From contig NZ_JOEQ01000010.1 in NCBI RefSeq assembly GCF_000721075.1, positions 124,001-188,000 on the forward strand: a stretch of 64,000 nt of DNA. The letters run 5' to 3'. Positions 1 through 8,726 of this stretch are shown in pieces. The notes below the pieces were generated by a model. It had not been told where the DNA came from, did no database searches, and saw nothing but the letters and a program-made list of their open reading frames with translations. How positions within the stretch are numbered: the first letter of the stretch is position 1; every line of letters begins with the position of its first letter. Source of the DNA: Streptosporangium amethystogenes. GTDB lineage: Bacteria > Actinomycetota > Actinomycetes > Streptosporangiales > Streptosporangiaceae. Position numbers and translations under genes: made by a program.

Positions 1-252
1 GATGAGCCTGTCGACCCGGTCCTTCATCTCCCGCGCGGCCTTGTTGGTGAAGGTGATCGCCAGGATCTCCTGCGGCTGCACACCCCGCTCACCCAGCAGA
101 TAGGCGATGCGGTGGGTCAGCACCCGGGTCTTTCCGGAACCCGCGCCCGCGACGATGAGCAGGGGGCTGCCGTGGTGCACGACGGCCTCGCGCTGCTGAG
201 GGTTGAGCCCGTCGAGCAACGGGTGGGTCAGAGAGGAGGCTGGGATCGACAC
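1..252 (-). CDS. pcrA: UvrD/PcrA-type ATP-dependent DNA helicase, N-terminal fragment
   Basis: Only the first 84 codons are inside the window; the gene continues past position 1. The translated N-terminus has the superfamily 1A helicase Q-motif (LNPQQREAV, about residues 15-23), the Walker A loop [11 protein letters not shown] (about 36-46) and motif Ia ([15 protein letters not shown], about 68-82). These are diagnostic of UvrD/PcrA helicases, which unwind DNA in repair and replication restart. The start is a GTG at 252, preceded immediately by AGGGGAC and by TAACCT seven bases upstream, so a leaderless or near-leaderless message is possible. It is divergent from the PIG-L gene. Family assignment is firm; PcrA versus UvrD naming is by convention in actinobacteria. 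Confidence 0.93.
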   Translation of the reverse strand, partial: MSIPASSLTHPLLDGLNPQQREAVVHHGSPLLIVAGAGSGKTRVLTHRIAYLLGERGVQPQEILAITFTNKAAREMKDRVDRLI

Positions 253-369
253 GTCCCCTAGGTTAGAACGACCGGCCGACAACCGGGTCCAACGGTCGTA
301 AAGGAATGTGGACGGACCCCGCTGCGGTTGTCACGATCGAGCGTACGCGGAAAAGACGGAAGGGTTCCC

Positions 370-1089
370 ATGCTGTCCGAAGGCGAGATCAACCGTGTAC
401 TCGCGGTCACCGCACATCCCGACGACGTCGACTTCGCCGCCGCGGGCTCGATCGCGCGATTCACCGACCGGGGCGTCGAGGTGACGTACTGCGTGGTCAC
501 CGACGGCGACGCGGGCGGCTTCGACCGCGAGCTGGACAACGGCGGCATGGCCGAGCTCCGCCGCGCCGAGCAGTCAGGAGCCGCCAAGGCCGTCGGCGTG
601 ACCGATGTGCGCTACCTCGGCTACCACGACGGGACGGTGACGCAGAGTCTGGAGTTGCGGCGTGACATCACCCGGGTCATCCGCCAGGTCAGGCCCGACC
701 TGGTGATCACCCACAGCCCCGAGCGCAACCACCGGTTCATCGCCCCCAGCCACCCCGACCACCGCGCGGTCGGCGGCTGCGCCCTCGACGCCGTCTACCC
801 CGACGCGCGCAACCCCTACGCCTTCCCCTCGCTCCTGCTCGACGAGGGCCTTGAGGCGTGGACCGTCCGCGAGGTCTGGTTGAACGGCGGCCCGGAGGCC
901 GACCACCACGTGGACATCACCGACACCTTTCACCGCAAGCTGGCCGCGCTGCGCGCCCACGTCAGCCAGGTCGGCCACCTGGAGGACTTCGAGGGCTTCC
1001 TGCGGGACCGCTTCTCCCAGCGAGCCGTCGAGGCGGGCTTCGGCGAGGGCCGCTACGTCGAGTCCTTCCGGCGGGTCCCCACCGCCTGA
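370..1089 (+). CDS. PIG-L family deacetylase
   Basis: This 239-residue protein carries the LmbE/PIG-L zinc-binding motif AHPDD (residues 15-19) and the second metal-site motif HPDH (128-131). Members hydrolyse N-acetyl groups from sugar conjugates; in actinobacteria they include the mycothiol enzymes MshB and Mca, but nothing here fixes the substrate. I start at the ATG at 370 because GGAAGG lies seven bases upstream; an in-frame upstream start at 328 would add 14 non-conserved residues. The gene sits alone on the plus strand, 32 nt before the FetB-like gene, and could be co-transcribed with it. The family call is secure and the substrate unknown. Confidence 0.9.
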   Translation: MLSEGEINRVLAVTAHPDDVDFAAAGSIARFTDRGVEVTYCVVTDGDAGGFDRELDNGGMAELRRAEQSGAAKAVGVTDVRYLGYHDGTVTQSLELRRDITRVIRQVRPDLVITHSPERNHRFIAPSHPDHRAVGGCALDAVYPDARNPYAFPSLLLDEGLEAWTVREVWLNGGPEADHHVDITDTFHRKLAALRAHVSQVGHLEDFEGFLRDRFSQRAVEAGFGEGRYVESFRRVPTA

Positions 1090-1121
1090 CCCCGGCTGAG
1101 ACCACCGGGACCTCGCGCCCC

Positions 1122-1919
1122 TTGAACACCGTCGACCTGTCGTTCGCCACCGCCGCCGTCATCGTCCTGCTGGCCGCCGGGGCCGCCGCCGTCGCCTGGT
1201 CCGGCCACCTCGGGCACGCACCCGGGATACTCATGGCCTGCCTGCGCGCCGCCGTCCAGCTCGTCGCGGTCTCGCTCGTCATCGTGTGGGCGGTCGAACG
1301 GGCGCCCGCGGTGGCGGCCTTCGTGCTGATCATGTACGGGGTGGCGACCCTGACCGCGGGACGCAGGATCACCTCGGGCCGCGCCGCCGGGTGGGCCGCG
1401 GTGCCCATCGCGGCCGGGACCCTACCGGTGCTGGCACTGCTGTTCGGCGGCGGCATCGTCCCGCCGCAGGGCATCACGCTGATCCCGATCGCGGGCATCC
1501 TGCTCGGCGGGTGCCTGACGGCCACGGCGCTCTCGGGACGGCGGGCCATGGACGAGCTCGCCCACCGGCGTGGCGAGGTGGAGGCGGCGCTCTCCCTGGG
1601 CTTCTCGGACCGGGACGCGGCACTGGAGATCTGTCGGCCGGCCGCGGCGCAGGCCCTGGTGCCCGCGCTGGACCAGACGAGGACCGTGGGCCTGGTCACG
1701 CTGCCCGGCGCCTTCGTCGGGATGCTGCTGGGCGGGGCCGAGCCGCTCCAGGCCGGAGTGGTACAGCTCGTCGTGCTGGTCGCGCTGCTGGCCGCGGAGG
1801 CGGTGGCCGTGGTCGTCACGATCGAACTCGCCGCCCGCGGCCGCTTCGGCACCCCCGAAGCGTCGCCCGGCGCGCGCACCCGTGAGCCGGCGTGGAGACC
1901 GGGCAGGCGGAGGAGGTGA
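1122..1919 (+). CDS. UPF0014/FetB-type ABC transporter permease
   Basis: The 265-residue product is almost wholly hydrophobic with about six or seven membrane segments. It matches the UPF0014 family (E. coli FetB, part of an iron exporter): an early LRAAVQLVAVSLVI helix, the GVATLTAGRRI loop, the conserved EAALSLGFSDRDA cytoplasmic segment and TVGLVTLPGAFVGMLLGGA. The best start by family alignment is the TTG at 1122, which places the first helix at the usual distance; its ribosome site is weak. The FetA-like ATPase normally encoded next to it is absent, so the partner must be elsewhere if the transporter works. The gene ends 10 nt from the convergent CPBP gene. Confidence 0.82.
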   Translation: MNTVDLSFATAAVIVLLAAGAAAVAWSGHLGHAPGILMACLRAAVQLVAVSLVIVWAVERAPAVAAFVLIMYGVATLTAGRRITSGRAAGWAAVPIAAGTLPVLALLFGGGIVPPQGITLIPIAGILLGGCLTATALSGRRAMDELAHRRGEVEAALSLGFSDRDAALEICRPAAAQALVPALDQTRTVGLVTLPGAFVGMLLGGAEPLQAGVVQLVVLVALLAAEAVAVVVTIELAARGRFGTPEASPGARTREPAWRPGRRRR

Positions 1920-1929
1920 GGGCCGTGGG

Positions 1930-2715
1930 TCAGCGGTTCGGGGCGGGCACCTCTCCGGCCGCGGGGTCCGGCGGGGCCAGGCGGGCGAACAGGTAGCCCA
2001 GGGAGTTGGTCGCGACGTGGAACATCGCGGGCGCGGCCAGGCCGCCCCGCCTGCGCAGCTCGGTGAAGAGCGCCCCGGCGAGGCCCGTCGCGACCACGGA
2101 ACCGGCCACGACGCGCGTCAGCTGCCGTCCGGGCAGGCCGGAGCCACGGCCGGGATCCTCCCCGGAGGCCAACCGGCTCAGGGCGGGGTTGGCGGCCGCC
2201 ATGTCCACGGCGGGGAGGACGTGCCAGAGGCCGAAAAGGATCGAGGAAACGGCGGTCGCCGCACCGTGGCCGTGGGAGCGGGCGACGAGGGCGTGCACCA
2301 CCCCGCGGAAGCCGACCTCCTCCAGCAGTACGGTGCCGACCGGCACCTGGACCAGTGCCTCCTCCAGCGCGCGGGCGCGGGAAAGCGACAGGGCGCGCTC
2401 GTCGCGGAAGAAGCGACGGGTGGCCGGGACCGCCACGCCCGCGGCGTAGGCCCCCGCCACGGCGGTGGCGAGCGCGCCACCGATCCGCAGGCCCCGCGAG
2501 CGCCGGTGGAACCCCAGATCGGACCAGGAGATCCCGGCACGGCGGGCCAGCACGAGCAGCGCACCGGTGGCCGCGGCCGAGGTCAGCGGTGCCAGCCTCG
2601 GCGCCAGGCGGTTGTTGAGCACGTTGGCCCCCACCAGCACCGCCACCGCCCCCGCCGACGTCCACGCCCCCGGTGGAGGCCCGGCACCGGTGTCCCGCGT
2701 CGGCTTCCGCTCCAC
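1930..2715 (-). CDS. CPBP family intramembrane metalloprotease
   Basis: This 261-residue polytopic membrane protein has the CPBP (Abi/CAAX-protease-like) signature: EEVGFR (residues 132-137, the EExxxR motif), a second motif FGLWHV and a third conserved helix with FHVATNSLGYLF. These Glu and His residues form the intramembrane zinc site. Bacterial members are linked to prenyl-protein processing or bacteriocin self-immunity, but no target is visible here. It begins with a GTG at 2715 and lies 87 nt downstream of the WhiB gene on the same strand. The C-terminus is short and polar. Confidence 0.85.
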   Translation of the reverse strand: MERKPTRDTGAGPPPGAWTSAGAVAVLVGANVLNNRLAPRLAPLTSAAATGALLVLARRAGISWSDLGFHRRSRGLRIGGALATAVAGAYAAGVAVPATRRFFRDERALSLSRARALEEALVQVPVGTVLLEEVGFRGVVHALVARSHGHGAATAVSSILFGLWHVLPAVDMAAANPALSRLASGEDPGRGSGLPGRQLTRVVAGSVVATGLAGALFTELRRRGGLAAPAMFHVATNSLGYLFARLAPPDPAAGEVPAPNR

Positions 2716-2802
2716 CCTTCAGCCCCCTCGGACCTCGGTTCCACACCCCGCGTGCCGGGACCGCCCGAGCTCGTGGAGATCCTGTTCGAATCCGGTTCGA
2801 GG

Positions 2803-3081
2803 CTACGCGACCGGGGCCGGATCCGTGGCGGCCTGGCGCCAGCCGGCCGGGAAGCGCAGGTCACGGCGTTCCTTCACGGTCAGGCCGCCCCAGATCCCCT
2901 CGGGCTCGGCCGCCCGGACCGCGTACGCCCGGCACTCCTTGAGGACCGGGCACCGCTCGCAGACCGCCTTCGCCCGCGCCTCGTGCTCGGCCGATGGGGT
3001 CAGCGGAAAGAACAGTTCGGGATCGCTGGTGCGGCAGGCACCTCGCGCGGCCCAGCCGATCTCCTCGACCATTGCCCGCAC
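2803..3081 (-). CDS. WhiB-family iron-sulfur transcription factor
   Basis: A Wbl protein: the four cluster ligands are in GAC, then the CERCPVLKEC block (CxxC and a fourth Cys five residues later), followed by the beta-turn GIWGG and a basic C-terminal stretch (KERRDLR) that contacts DNA. Wbl proteins bind a [4Fe-4S] cluster and work with the primary sigma factor in actinobacterial development and stress. I chose the GTG at 3081 because AGGGGGTGAT, a strong anti-16S match, lies just upstream; this gives 92 residues. ATGs at 3138 and 3168 are possible longer starts. Which of WhiB1-7 it corresponds to cannot be settled by eye. Confidence 0.88.
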   Translation of the reverse strand: MRAMVEEIGWAARGACRTSDPELFFPLTPSAEHEARAKAVCERCPVLKECRAYAVRAAEPEGIWGGLTVKERRDLRFPAGWRQAATDPAPVA

Positions 3082-3216
3082 GTCATCACCCCCTGATGGC
3101 TCGGCCCTCAGACTAGGCGGATCGCGGCGCCGGGACATCAACCTCCCGGCGGATTCACGCCTACTCATCTCGACGGATCGGGGAGAACGTCCCGCGTCCT
3201 TGGGGGGCCGATGCGA

Positions 3217-4686
3217 TCAGAGGGTCGGCCACCCGTGGACCGGCTCGTTGGTGTGCATGTTCTCCATGTACCGCAGGGTCATCCGGCGCAGTGCCTCGTG
3301 TCTTTCGAGGTCGCCGAGCGCGTTCACCGCGTCGATCTGCCAGCTCGCCCCGGTCCTGCCCGTCAGGCAGCGCCGCTCGACGATCCCGAGCAGCCGGTCC
3401 CTGACGGCGGGGGCCACGTCCCACAGGTCGAGCCCCTCGTGGGCGAGCGGCAGCAGGCGGCGCAGGATCAGCTCCGAGGCGGTCACCTCGCCGAGTCCCG
3501 GCCAGAAGAGCCTGGCGTCCAGGCCGTGCCGGGCGGCGGCGTGCAGGTTGTCCCTGGCCGCGGCGAACGGCATCCGCGTCCACACCGGGCGTTCGGCGTA
3601 GGGGAGGACGCCCATGAGCCCGTAGTAGAACACCGCGTTGGCCACGATGTCGGCCACCGAGGGGCCGGCGGGCAGCACCCGGTTCTCCACCCGCAGGTGC
3701 GGGATGCCGTCCGCCACCGCGTAGACCGGCCGGTTCCACCGGTAGACGGTGCCGTTGTGCAGAGTCAGCTCACCGAGCTGGGGGGTGATCCCTCGGGTCA
3801 GCTCCTCGCGCGGGTCGGCCTCGTCGCACAGCGGCAGCAGCGCGGGGAAGTAGCGGGCGTTCTCCTCGAAAAGATCGAAGACCGAGGTGATCCACCGCTC
3901 GCCGAACCACACCCTGGGCCGCACCCCCTGGGCCTGCAGCTCCACCGGGCGGGTGTCGGTGGCCTGCTCGAACAGCGGGATCCTGGTCTCCTGCCAGAGT
4001 CTGCGGCCGAACAGGAACGGCGAGTTGGCCGCCATGGCCACCTGCGGGCCCGCGATGGCCTGGGCGGCGTTCCAGTGGGCGGCGAAGGTCTCCGGGCTGA
4101 CCTGGAGATGAAGCTGGAGGCTCGTGCAGGCGGCCTCGGGGGTGATGCTGTCGGCGTAGGTCTCCAGGCGCTCCTCCCCCTCGATCGACAGGTGCATGTC
4201 CTCGCCCCTGGCCGCGAATATCTGCTCGTTGAGCAGTTTGTAGCGGGGGTTGGCCGACAGGGTGCCCTCGTGGACGTCGCTCTCCCGCAGCGTGGGCAGG
4301 ATGCCGACCATCATCATGTGCCCGCCGACGGTGCGGGCCCGTGCCTCGGCGTGGTTGAGGCGGTCCCTGATCACCTTCTCCAGCCGGACCGCGCCCTCCT
4401 GCTCCAGGGACTCGGGCAGGACGTTGATCTCCACGTTGAACTGGCCGAGCTCGGTGGCCCAGTCGGGCTGGGCGATGGCCTCCAGCACCTCGGCGTTCTT
4501 CATGGCGGCCTCGCCACGGTCGTCCACCAGGTTGAGTTCGATCTCCAGCCCGGCTCTGGGCCGGTCGAACTCGAACCTGGACTCGTGGAGCATCCGTGCG
4601 AGGACGTCAAGGCACCGGCGGACCTTGTCCCGGTAGCGCCGCCGGTCCTCGCGACTGAACACCATCGCAGGTACGTCGCGTCCCAT
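3217..4686 (-). CDS. GCS2-type glutamate-cysteine ligase family protein
   Basis: The 489-residue protein matches the GCS2 branch of carboxylate-amine ligases: GLEIELNLVD near residue 45 supplies the acidic metal/ATP site, followed by QFNVEINVLP, GHMMMVGILPTL, the LQLHLQV strand and HLRVENRVLPAGPS. Such enzymes join glutamate to an amine or amino acid using ATP. Actinobacteria make mycothiol rather than glutathione, so an ergothioneine-type gamma-glutamylcysteine role or another acceptor is possible and unproven. The start is ATG at 4686 (MGRDVPAMVF). It lies 47 nt downstream of the response-regulator gene on the same strand. Confidence 0.85.
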   Translation of the reverse strand: MGRDVPAMVFSREDRRRYRDKVRRCLDVLARMLHESRFEFDRPRAGLEIELNLVDDRGEAAMKNAEVLEAIAQPDWATELGQFNVEINVLPESLEQEGAVRLEKVIRDRLNHAEARARTVGGHMMMVGILPTLRESDVHEGTLSANPRYKLLNEQIFAARGEDMHLSIEGEERLETYADSITPEAACTSLQLHLQVSPETFAAHWNAAQAIAGPQVAMAANSPFLFGRRLWQETRIPLFEQATDTRPVELQAQGVRPRVWFGERWITSVFDLFEENARYFPALLPLCDEADPREELTRGITPQLGELTLHNGTVYRWNRPVYAVADGIPHLRVENRVLPAGPSVADIVANAVFYYGLMGVLPYAERPVWTRMPFAAARDNLHAAARHGLDARLFWPGLGEVTASELILRRLLPLAHEGLDLWDVAPAVRDRLLGIVERRCLTGRTGASWQIDAVNALGDLERHEALRRMTLRYMENMHTNEPVHGWPTL

Positions 4687-4733
4687 ACTTCGCAGAGTCG
4701 CACATAAGTCACTGCTCGTACAGAAGCGGCCGG

Positions 4734-5372
4734 TCAGACCAGGCGCCGCGCCGTGGCCCAGCGGGAGAGCTCGTGCCGGTTGGAGAGCTGGAGCTTGCGC
4801 AGCACCGACGAGACATGGGTCTCCACGGTCTTCACCGAGATGAACAGCTCCTTGGCGATCTCCTTGTAGGCGTACCCCCTGGCGATCAACCGCAGCACCT
4901 CGCGCTCGCGCTGGGTCAGCGAGTCGAGCTCGGGGTCGATCGGCGGGGCCTCGCTGGAGGCGAACGCGTCCAGCACGAACCCGGCCAGCCTCGGAGAGAA
5001 GACCGCGTCCCCGTCGGCCACCCGGCGGATGGCGTCGGTGAGCTCGCGCCCGCTGATGTTCTTGGTCACATAACCCCGGGCACCGCCCCGGATCACGCCG
5101 ATGACGTCCTCGGCGGCGTCGGAGACCGACAGGGCGAGGAAGCGGACCGTGGAGCCCGCGCCGAGGACCCGGCGCAGCACCTCCTGGCCACCGCCACCGG
5201 GCATGTGCACGTCGAGGAGGACCACGTCGGGCCCCAGTTCGGCGATCGCCCTGACCGCGGACTCCACGTCCTCGGCCTCCCCGATCACCTCGATGGAGTC
5301 GCCCAGCTCGGCCCGGACGCCGGAGCGGAACAGCCGGTGGTCGTCGACGATCAGGACCTTCACCGTGCTCAT
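4734..5372 (-). CDS. NarL/LuxR-family response regulator
   Basis: A 212-residue two-component regulator. The receiver has the acidic pair at residues 10-11, the phospho-acceptor Asp54 in LLDVHMP, and the switch Lys in GYVTKNISG. The output domain near residues 145-205 is a LuxR/GerE helix-turn-helix (LTQREREVLRLIARG, KEIAKELFISVKTVETHV). The ATG at 5372 is preceded by GGGAGAGG with a four-base gap, so the longer in-frame extension is not used. It is directly downstream of the PspC-domain histidine kinase on the same strand, about 97 nt apart, and is its evident partner. A likely target is the inverted repeat at 6765-6791. Confidence 0.93.
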   Translation of the reverse strand: MSTVKVLIVDDHRLFRSGVRAELGDSIEVIGEAEDVESAVRAIAELGPDVVLLDVHMPGGGGQEVLRRVLGAGSTVRFLALSVSDAAEDVIGVIRGGARGYVTKNISGRELTDAIRRVADGDAVFSPRLAGFVLDAFASSEAPPIDPELDSLTQREREVLRLIARGYAYKEIAKELFISVKTVETHVSSVLRKLQLSNRHELSRWATARRLV

Positions 5373-5469
5373 CGGGCCTCTCCCGCCGGTCGCGTCCGTC
5401 CGCCGTCGCACCGGGCGGCCCCACCGCCGACTCTGCCGGCGGCTCGCTCTGTCGTGGCTCGCTCGCTAC

Positions 5470-6684
5470 TCACACCTTCTCCAGCTTCATGGTCAACATC
5501 ACTTCCGTACCCTCGCCGGGCTCGGTCCGCACCCGGGCGCTGCCCCCGTGGCGCTCCATCCTGCCGACGATCGACTGGCGGATACCCATACGATCCTCGG
5601 GCACGTCCTCCATGTCGAACCCGACCCCTCGATCCCTGACGAAGATGGTGACCTCCTCCGGCTCAGCCTCGGCGTAGACGGAGATGACCTCGGACCCGGA
5701 GTACTTCGCGGCGTTGACCATGGCCTGCCTCGCGGCCTGCACCATCGCGGACAGCTCGGGGGTCAGCGGGCAGTCGCCCACGCAGACGACCTCGATCGGC
5801 ACCCCGTGCGCGTCCTCCTCCTCGGCCGCCACCCGCCGCACGGCCGCGGCCACCGACGCGTCGGCGTCCTGCTGTGGTTGGTAGAGCCAGTTGCGCAGCT
5901 CCCGCTCCTGGGAGCGGGCGAGCCTCATCACCTCGCGCGAATCGGAGGCGTTGCGCTGGATGAGGGTCAGCGTGTGCAGCACCGAGTCGTGGACGTGGGC
6001 GGCCACCTCGGCGCGCTCCTCCTGCCGGATGCGCTCGCGGCGCTCGCGCTGCAGTTCCTTCCACAGGGCCGCCAGCCAGGGGGCCACGATCAGCGCGACA
6101 CCGCCCACGACCACCAGCGTGAACATGATGCCGGAACGAGCCTCGACCAGCTCGTCGTTGGCCACCAGGAAGCCGATCGCGCCGACCACGACGAGCACCA
6201 GCCCGGCGAGGGTACGGACCCGGTTCTGGCGGACCTGTCCGACGGTGGTGGTCATCCAGCGCTGCCGCCGGTCCGGATCCGCCTGCTGCCACAGGATCAG
6301 CGAGCCGATGCCGCCCACCGCGATCGGCCAGGCCCCGATTCCGGCCCCCGAGGTTCCGGTGAGCAGGCCCAGGGCCAGCAGCGCCAGCCCGATCGCGGTG
6401 TACGCGGCGAGCTGACTCCAGTCCCTGGCGGGTTCCCTGCCCTCGTACGACTCGCTCGGGGTGAACATCCACAGGGCGGCGTACGCCACGGCCCCGAACC
6501 CGTCCAGGACGGTGAGCAGCACGAAGGCCAGCCGCAGCACGACCGGGTCGAGCCGGAGCTGGGCGGCGGCCCCCTGGGCCACCCCGGCCACCAACCGCCC
6601 CTCCGCCGGCCTCATCAGCCGAGGGAAGGGCGCGTCTTCGGAGGTCACGGGCGCCGTGTCATGAATTGTCGTTCGGTCAGCCAT
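5470..6684 (-). CDS. PspC-domain sensor histidine kinase (NarL-partner type)
   Basis: This 404-residue kinase opens with a PspC domain (about residues 20-75; RPAEGRLVAGVAQGAAAQL, then a hydrophobic helix), continues through several membrane segments to about residue 200, and then has a HisKA_3 phospho-acceptor (AAHVHDSVLHTL, His in HDS) and a HATPase_c domain (N box MVNAAKYSG, G boxes DRGVGFD and GIRQSIVGRM). PspC at the N-terminus suggests it senses membrane or envelope stress. The ATG at 6684 fits the usual PspC N-terminus; no clear ribosome site precedes it. It is divergent from a second PspC gene 142 bp away and upstream of its response regulator. Confidence 0.92.
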   Translation of the reverse strand: MADRTTIHDTAPVTSEDAPFPRLMRPAEGRLVAGVAQGAAAQLRLDPVVLRLAFVLLTVLDGFGAVAYAALWMFTPSESYEGREPARDWSQLAAYTAIGLALLALGLLTGTSGAGIGAWPIAVGGIGSLILWQQADPDRRQRWMTTTVGQVRQNRVRTLAGLVLVVVGAIGFLVANDELVEARSGIMFTLVVVGGVALIVAPWLAALWKELQRERRERIRQEERAEVAAHVHDSVLHTLTLIQRNASDSREVMRLARSQERELRNWLYQPQQDADASVAAAVRRVAAEEEDAHGVPIEVVCVGDCPLTPELSAMVQAARQAMVNAAKYSGSEVISVYAEAEPEEVTIFVRDRGVGFDMEDVPEDRMGIRQSIVGRMERHGGSARVRTEPGEGTEVMLTMKLEKV

Positions 6685-6764
6685 ATCGTCAGCATCGTCA
6701 CACGAACCACCATGCCAGCGCATCAGGCGTTCCCCTGAAGCGACCCTGAGAGAGGCGTCTCCAC

Positions 6765-6791
6765 TCCGGGACGACTCAGGGGTGTCCCGGA
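6765..6791. promoter_or_regulatory. Inverted repeat between the two PspC genes, candidate operator
   Basis: TCCGGGAC (6765-6772) and GTCCCGGA (6784-6791) are perfect 8-base inverted arms separated by 11 bases. They lie in the 142-bp gap between the divergent kinase and PspC membrane-protein genes, 36 nt before the ATG at 6827. The dyad and position suit a dimeric regulator, most simply the neighbouring LuxR-type response regulator. It could instead be a short RNA hairpin in the leader of the plus-strand gene. Confidence 0.45.
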
Positions 6792-6826
6792 TGCGGCACG
6801 GGCCGGGGAAAGGCCACGATAAGTAC

Positions 6827-8467
6827 ATGAACGATACCGATCCGGCGAGCGCCACGCCCGGCTCGCCGCCCGGCTTCCCCTCGGAGGATCGCACTCTGCG
6901 GCGCAGCGACGAGGGTCGCATGCTGACCGGCGTCTGCGCGGGCCTGGGGCGGTATGCCGGGGTCGACCCGGTGCTGTTGCGAGTGGGTTTCGCGGTGCTG
7001 GTGCTCGGCTCGGGGATCGGCATCATGCTCTATGTCGCGGCCTTCCTGCTGATGCGTGAGGCCAACGGCGGTCCCGGCTACGTGGAGCAGTGGAGCCGGC
7101 GCGACTTCGACAGCGAAACGGTCCTGACCCTGCTGGCAGGGCTGTTCGCCCTCGGGCTCATCGTCAACATCTCTTCGGACGGCGTCGGCACCGCCACGGT
7201 CGTGGTCGGCACGGTGTTCGCCATCGCCCTGCTCACCGCCCACTCCCGCGGGGTGGACCTGCTGGCCGCCGCCAGGTCGCTGCCCGACCGGCTGCGCAGG
7301 CGCCGGGCGCCGTACCCGGCCGATCAGTGGCCGAACCCGTTCGGCCACGGACCGGGCGCCGCCGACGGCCGGCGTCCCGTCGGGGAGCAGGATCCGGCCG
7401 CCCGCGCCGCCGCGCCGCCGGCCTCGGGCCTCGCGGCGTACGCCGCCCGTCCGGGCGGCGAGACGGTCACGGAGCGGTACGCGCCCGCCCCTGATGCCGG
7501 CACGAGGGCCGAGACGGGGACTGAGACGGCCGCTCCGCCGTGGTCCACAGCGGAGCGGCCGCCGCCGGCCCCCGTCTCGGAGACCCGCACCGAGCCCGCC
7601 CCCGCCCCTGTCTCGAATACCTTCGCCGGGCCTGCCCCGGGCTCACCTCCCCGTCCCGCCCCGCCCCCCGGAGACATCCCACCGGAGCCCTACCGCCCCA
7701 CCAGGCCGTCGTTCGACTCCTCCGGTGTGCCGTTCTCGCCGTACGGCCCCTACCAGCCGCTGGACCCCCGAAAGCGGCAGCAGCCGTACTCCCCCTACGC
7801 CCCTTACCCGCCGTCCGGGTACGGCGCGGCGGTGACAGCGCCGCCCAGGCCGCGGCGGCCCAGATCGTTCGTCGGGGGCGTCACCATCTTCCTGGCCTTG
7901 ATCGTTGGAGGGATCATCGTGGCGATCCAGTCCGCTTCAGGATCGGTCAACATGACGGTCGCGGGCGGCGCGGCACTCGTCGTCATCGGCGCCGGCCTGC
8001 TGGCCGCCGCCTGGTTCGGCCGGGGAGCCGGGCTGGTCGCGACCGGCACCATCCTGTCGATCGCCCTGGTCGCGGGGCCCATGCTGGGCGGCATGCCGAA
8101 GAAGTTCGGCAACTATCACTGGCAGCCCACCAGCCTGTCCGAGATGGCCCGCAGCTACTCGGTGGGGGTGGGCGACGGGGTGCTGGATCTGAGCGAGCTG
8201 GCCCTGCCGCCGGGGTCGCGGACCATCGTGGACGTCTCGGTCTCGGTCGGCGAGATCAGCGTGATCCTGCCGGCGACCGCCAGGATCGAGGTAGAGGGCC
8301 ATACCAAGTTCGGCGATGTCAAGATCGACCACACGGTGGAGGGGGGTGCCGACATCCGGCACATCAGAATCCTGGAGCCCGAGGTGCCCCCCAACGGCGA
8401 CGTGGCGACCATCGTGCTGAACATCAAGGTCGGCATCGGGGATGCGGAGGTGCGCCGTGCCGCCTGA
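6827..8467 (+). CDS. PspC-domain membrane protein with LiaF-like C-terminal domain
   Basis: The 546-residue protein starts with a PspC domain (about 20-85; LRRSDEGRMLTGVCAGLGRYAGVD type match) followed by membrane helices, then a long Pro/Ala/Glu-rich cytoplasmic or extracytoplasmic linker (about 180-340), more hydrophobic segments (about 345-430), and a C-terminal beta-rich segment resembling the LiaF/VraT C-terminal domain (VGVGDGVLDLSEL, VSVGEISVILPA). LiaF-type proteins modulate envelope-stress two-component systems, which fits the divergent PspC kinase. The ATG at 6827 is preferred over an upstream in-frame start because the family begins near the PspC domain. It overlaps the next gene by 11 nt. 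Confidence 0.85.
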   Translation: MNDTDPASATPGSPPGFPSEDRTLRRSDEGRMLTGVCAGLGRYAGVDPVLLRVGFAVLVLGSGIGIMLYVAAFLLMREANGGPGYVEQWSRRDFDSETVLTLLAGLFALGLIVNISSDGVGTATVVVGTVFAIALLTAHSRGVDLLAAARSLPDRLRRRRAPYPADQWPNPFGHGPGAADGRRPVGEQDPAARAAAPPASGLAAYAARPGGETVTERYAPAPDAGTRAETGTETAAPPWSTAERPPPAPVSETRTEPAPAPVSNTFAGPAPGSPPRPAPPPGDIPPEPYRPTRPSFDSSGVPFSPYGPYQPLDPRKRQQPYSPYAPYPPSGYGAAVTAPPRPRRPRSFVGGVTIFLALIVGGIIVAIQSASGSVNMTVAGGAALVVIGAGLLAAAWFGRGAGLVATGTILSIALVAGPMLGGMPKKFGNYHWQPTSLSEMARSYSVGVGDGVLDLSELALPPGSRTIVDVSVSVGEISVILPATARIEVEGHTKFGDVKIDHTVEGGADIRHIRILEPEVPPNGDVATIVLNIKVGIGDAEVRRAA

Positions 8468-8675
8468 GCACGACCGGCCCGAACAGCGGCCCGTGTCCCG
8501 GCGCGTACACCGCACCGACTGGATGGCCCTGCTCAGCGGCATGCTGTTCATCGCGATCGGGATCGTCTTCATCAGCAGACCGGCCGTCCAGCCGCTGGTC
8601 ATGCTCACGGTCCTGGTGAGCGGCCTGGGTTTGGCGGGGCTGGTCGCCATCCTGGCCAAGGTCATCCGGCGCTAG
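8457..8675 (+). CDS. Small two-helix membrane protein
   Basis: A 72-residue protein beginning at the GTG at 8457, which has AGGTG four bases upstream and lies inside the last codons of the PspC gene, so translation is probably coupled. After a charged N-terminus (about 22 residues) there are two hydrophobic helices, about residues 26-42 (WMALLSGMLFIAIGIVFI) and 48-66. It ends in a basic KVIRR tail. I do not recognise a named family; similar short proteins often follow PspC genes in actinomycetes. A role as a partner of the PspC/LiaF-like protein is inferred only from the overlap. Confidence 0.75.
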   Translation: MPPEHDRPEQRPVSRRVHRTDWMALLSGMLFIAIGIVFISRPAVQPLVMLTVLVSGLGLAGLVAILAKVIRR

Positions 8676-8726
8676 GGCCGTCCGGGCGTCAGAGCAACAG
8701 GTCATATCGGGCATTAGGCTCGGAGC

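Noticed and set aside
962-2746. Long open frame opposite the PIG-L, FetB-like and CPBP genes
   Set aside because: Arg/Gly/Pro-rich composition and full overlap with well-supported genes; an artefact of high GC.
2786-2802. TTCGAAT-type sequence resembling a tRNA T-loop
   Set aside because: No five-base stem flanks the loop and no acceptor or anticodon stem can be drawn around it.
4734-5424. Upstream in-frame extension of the GCS2-type ligase across the response-regulator gene
   Set aside because: The extension is the regulator read in another frame; the ligase starts at the ATG at 4686.
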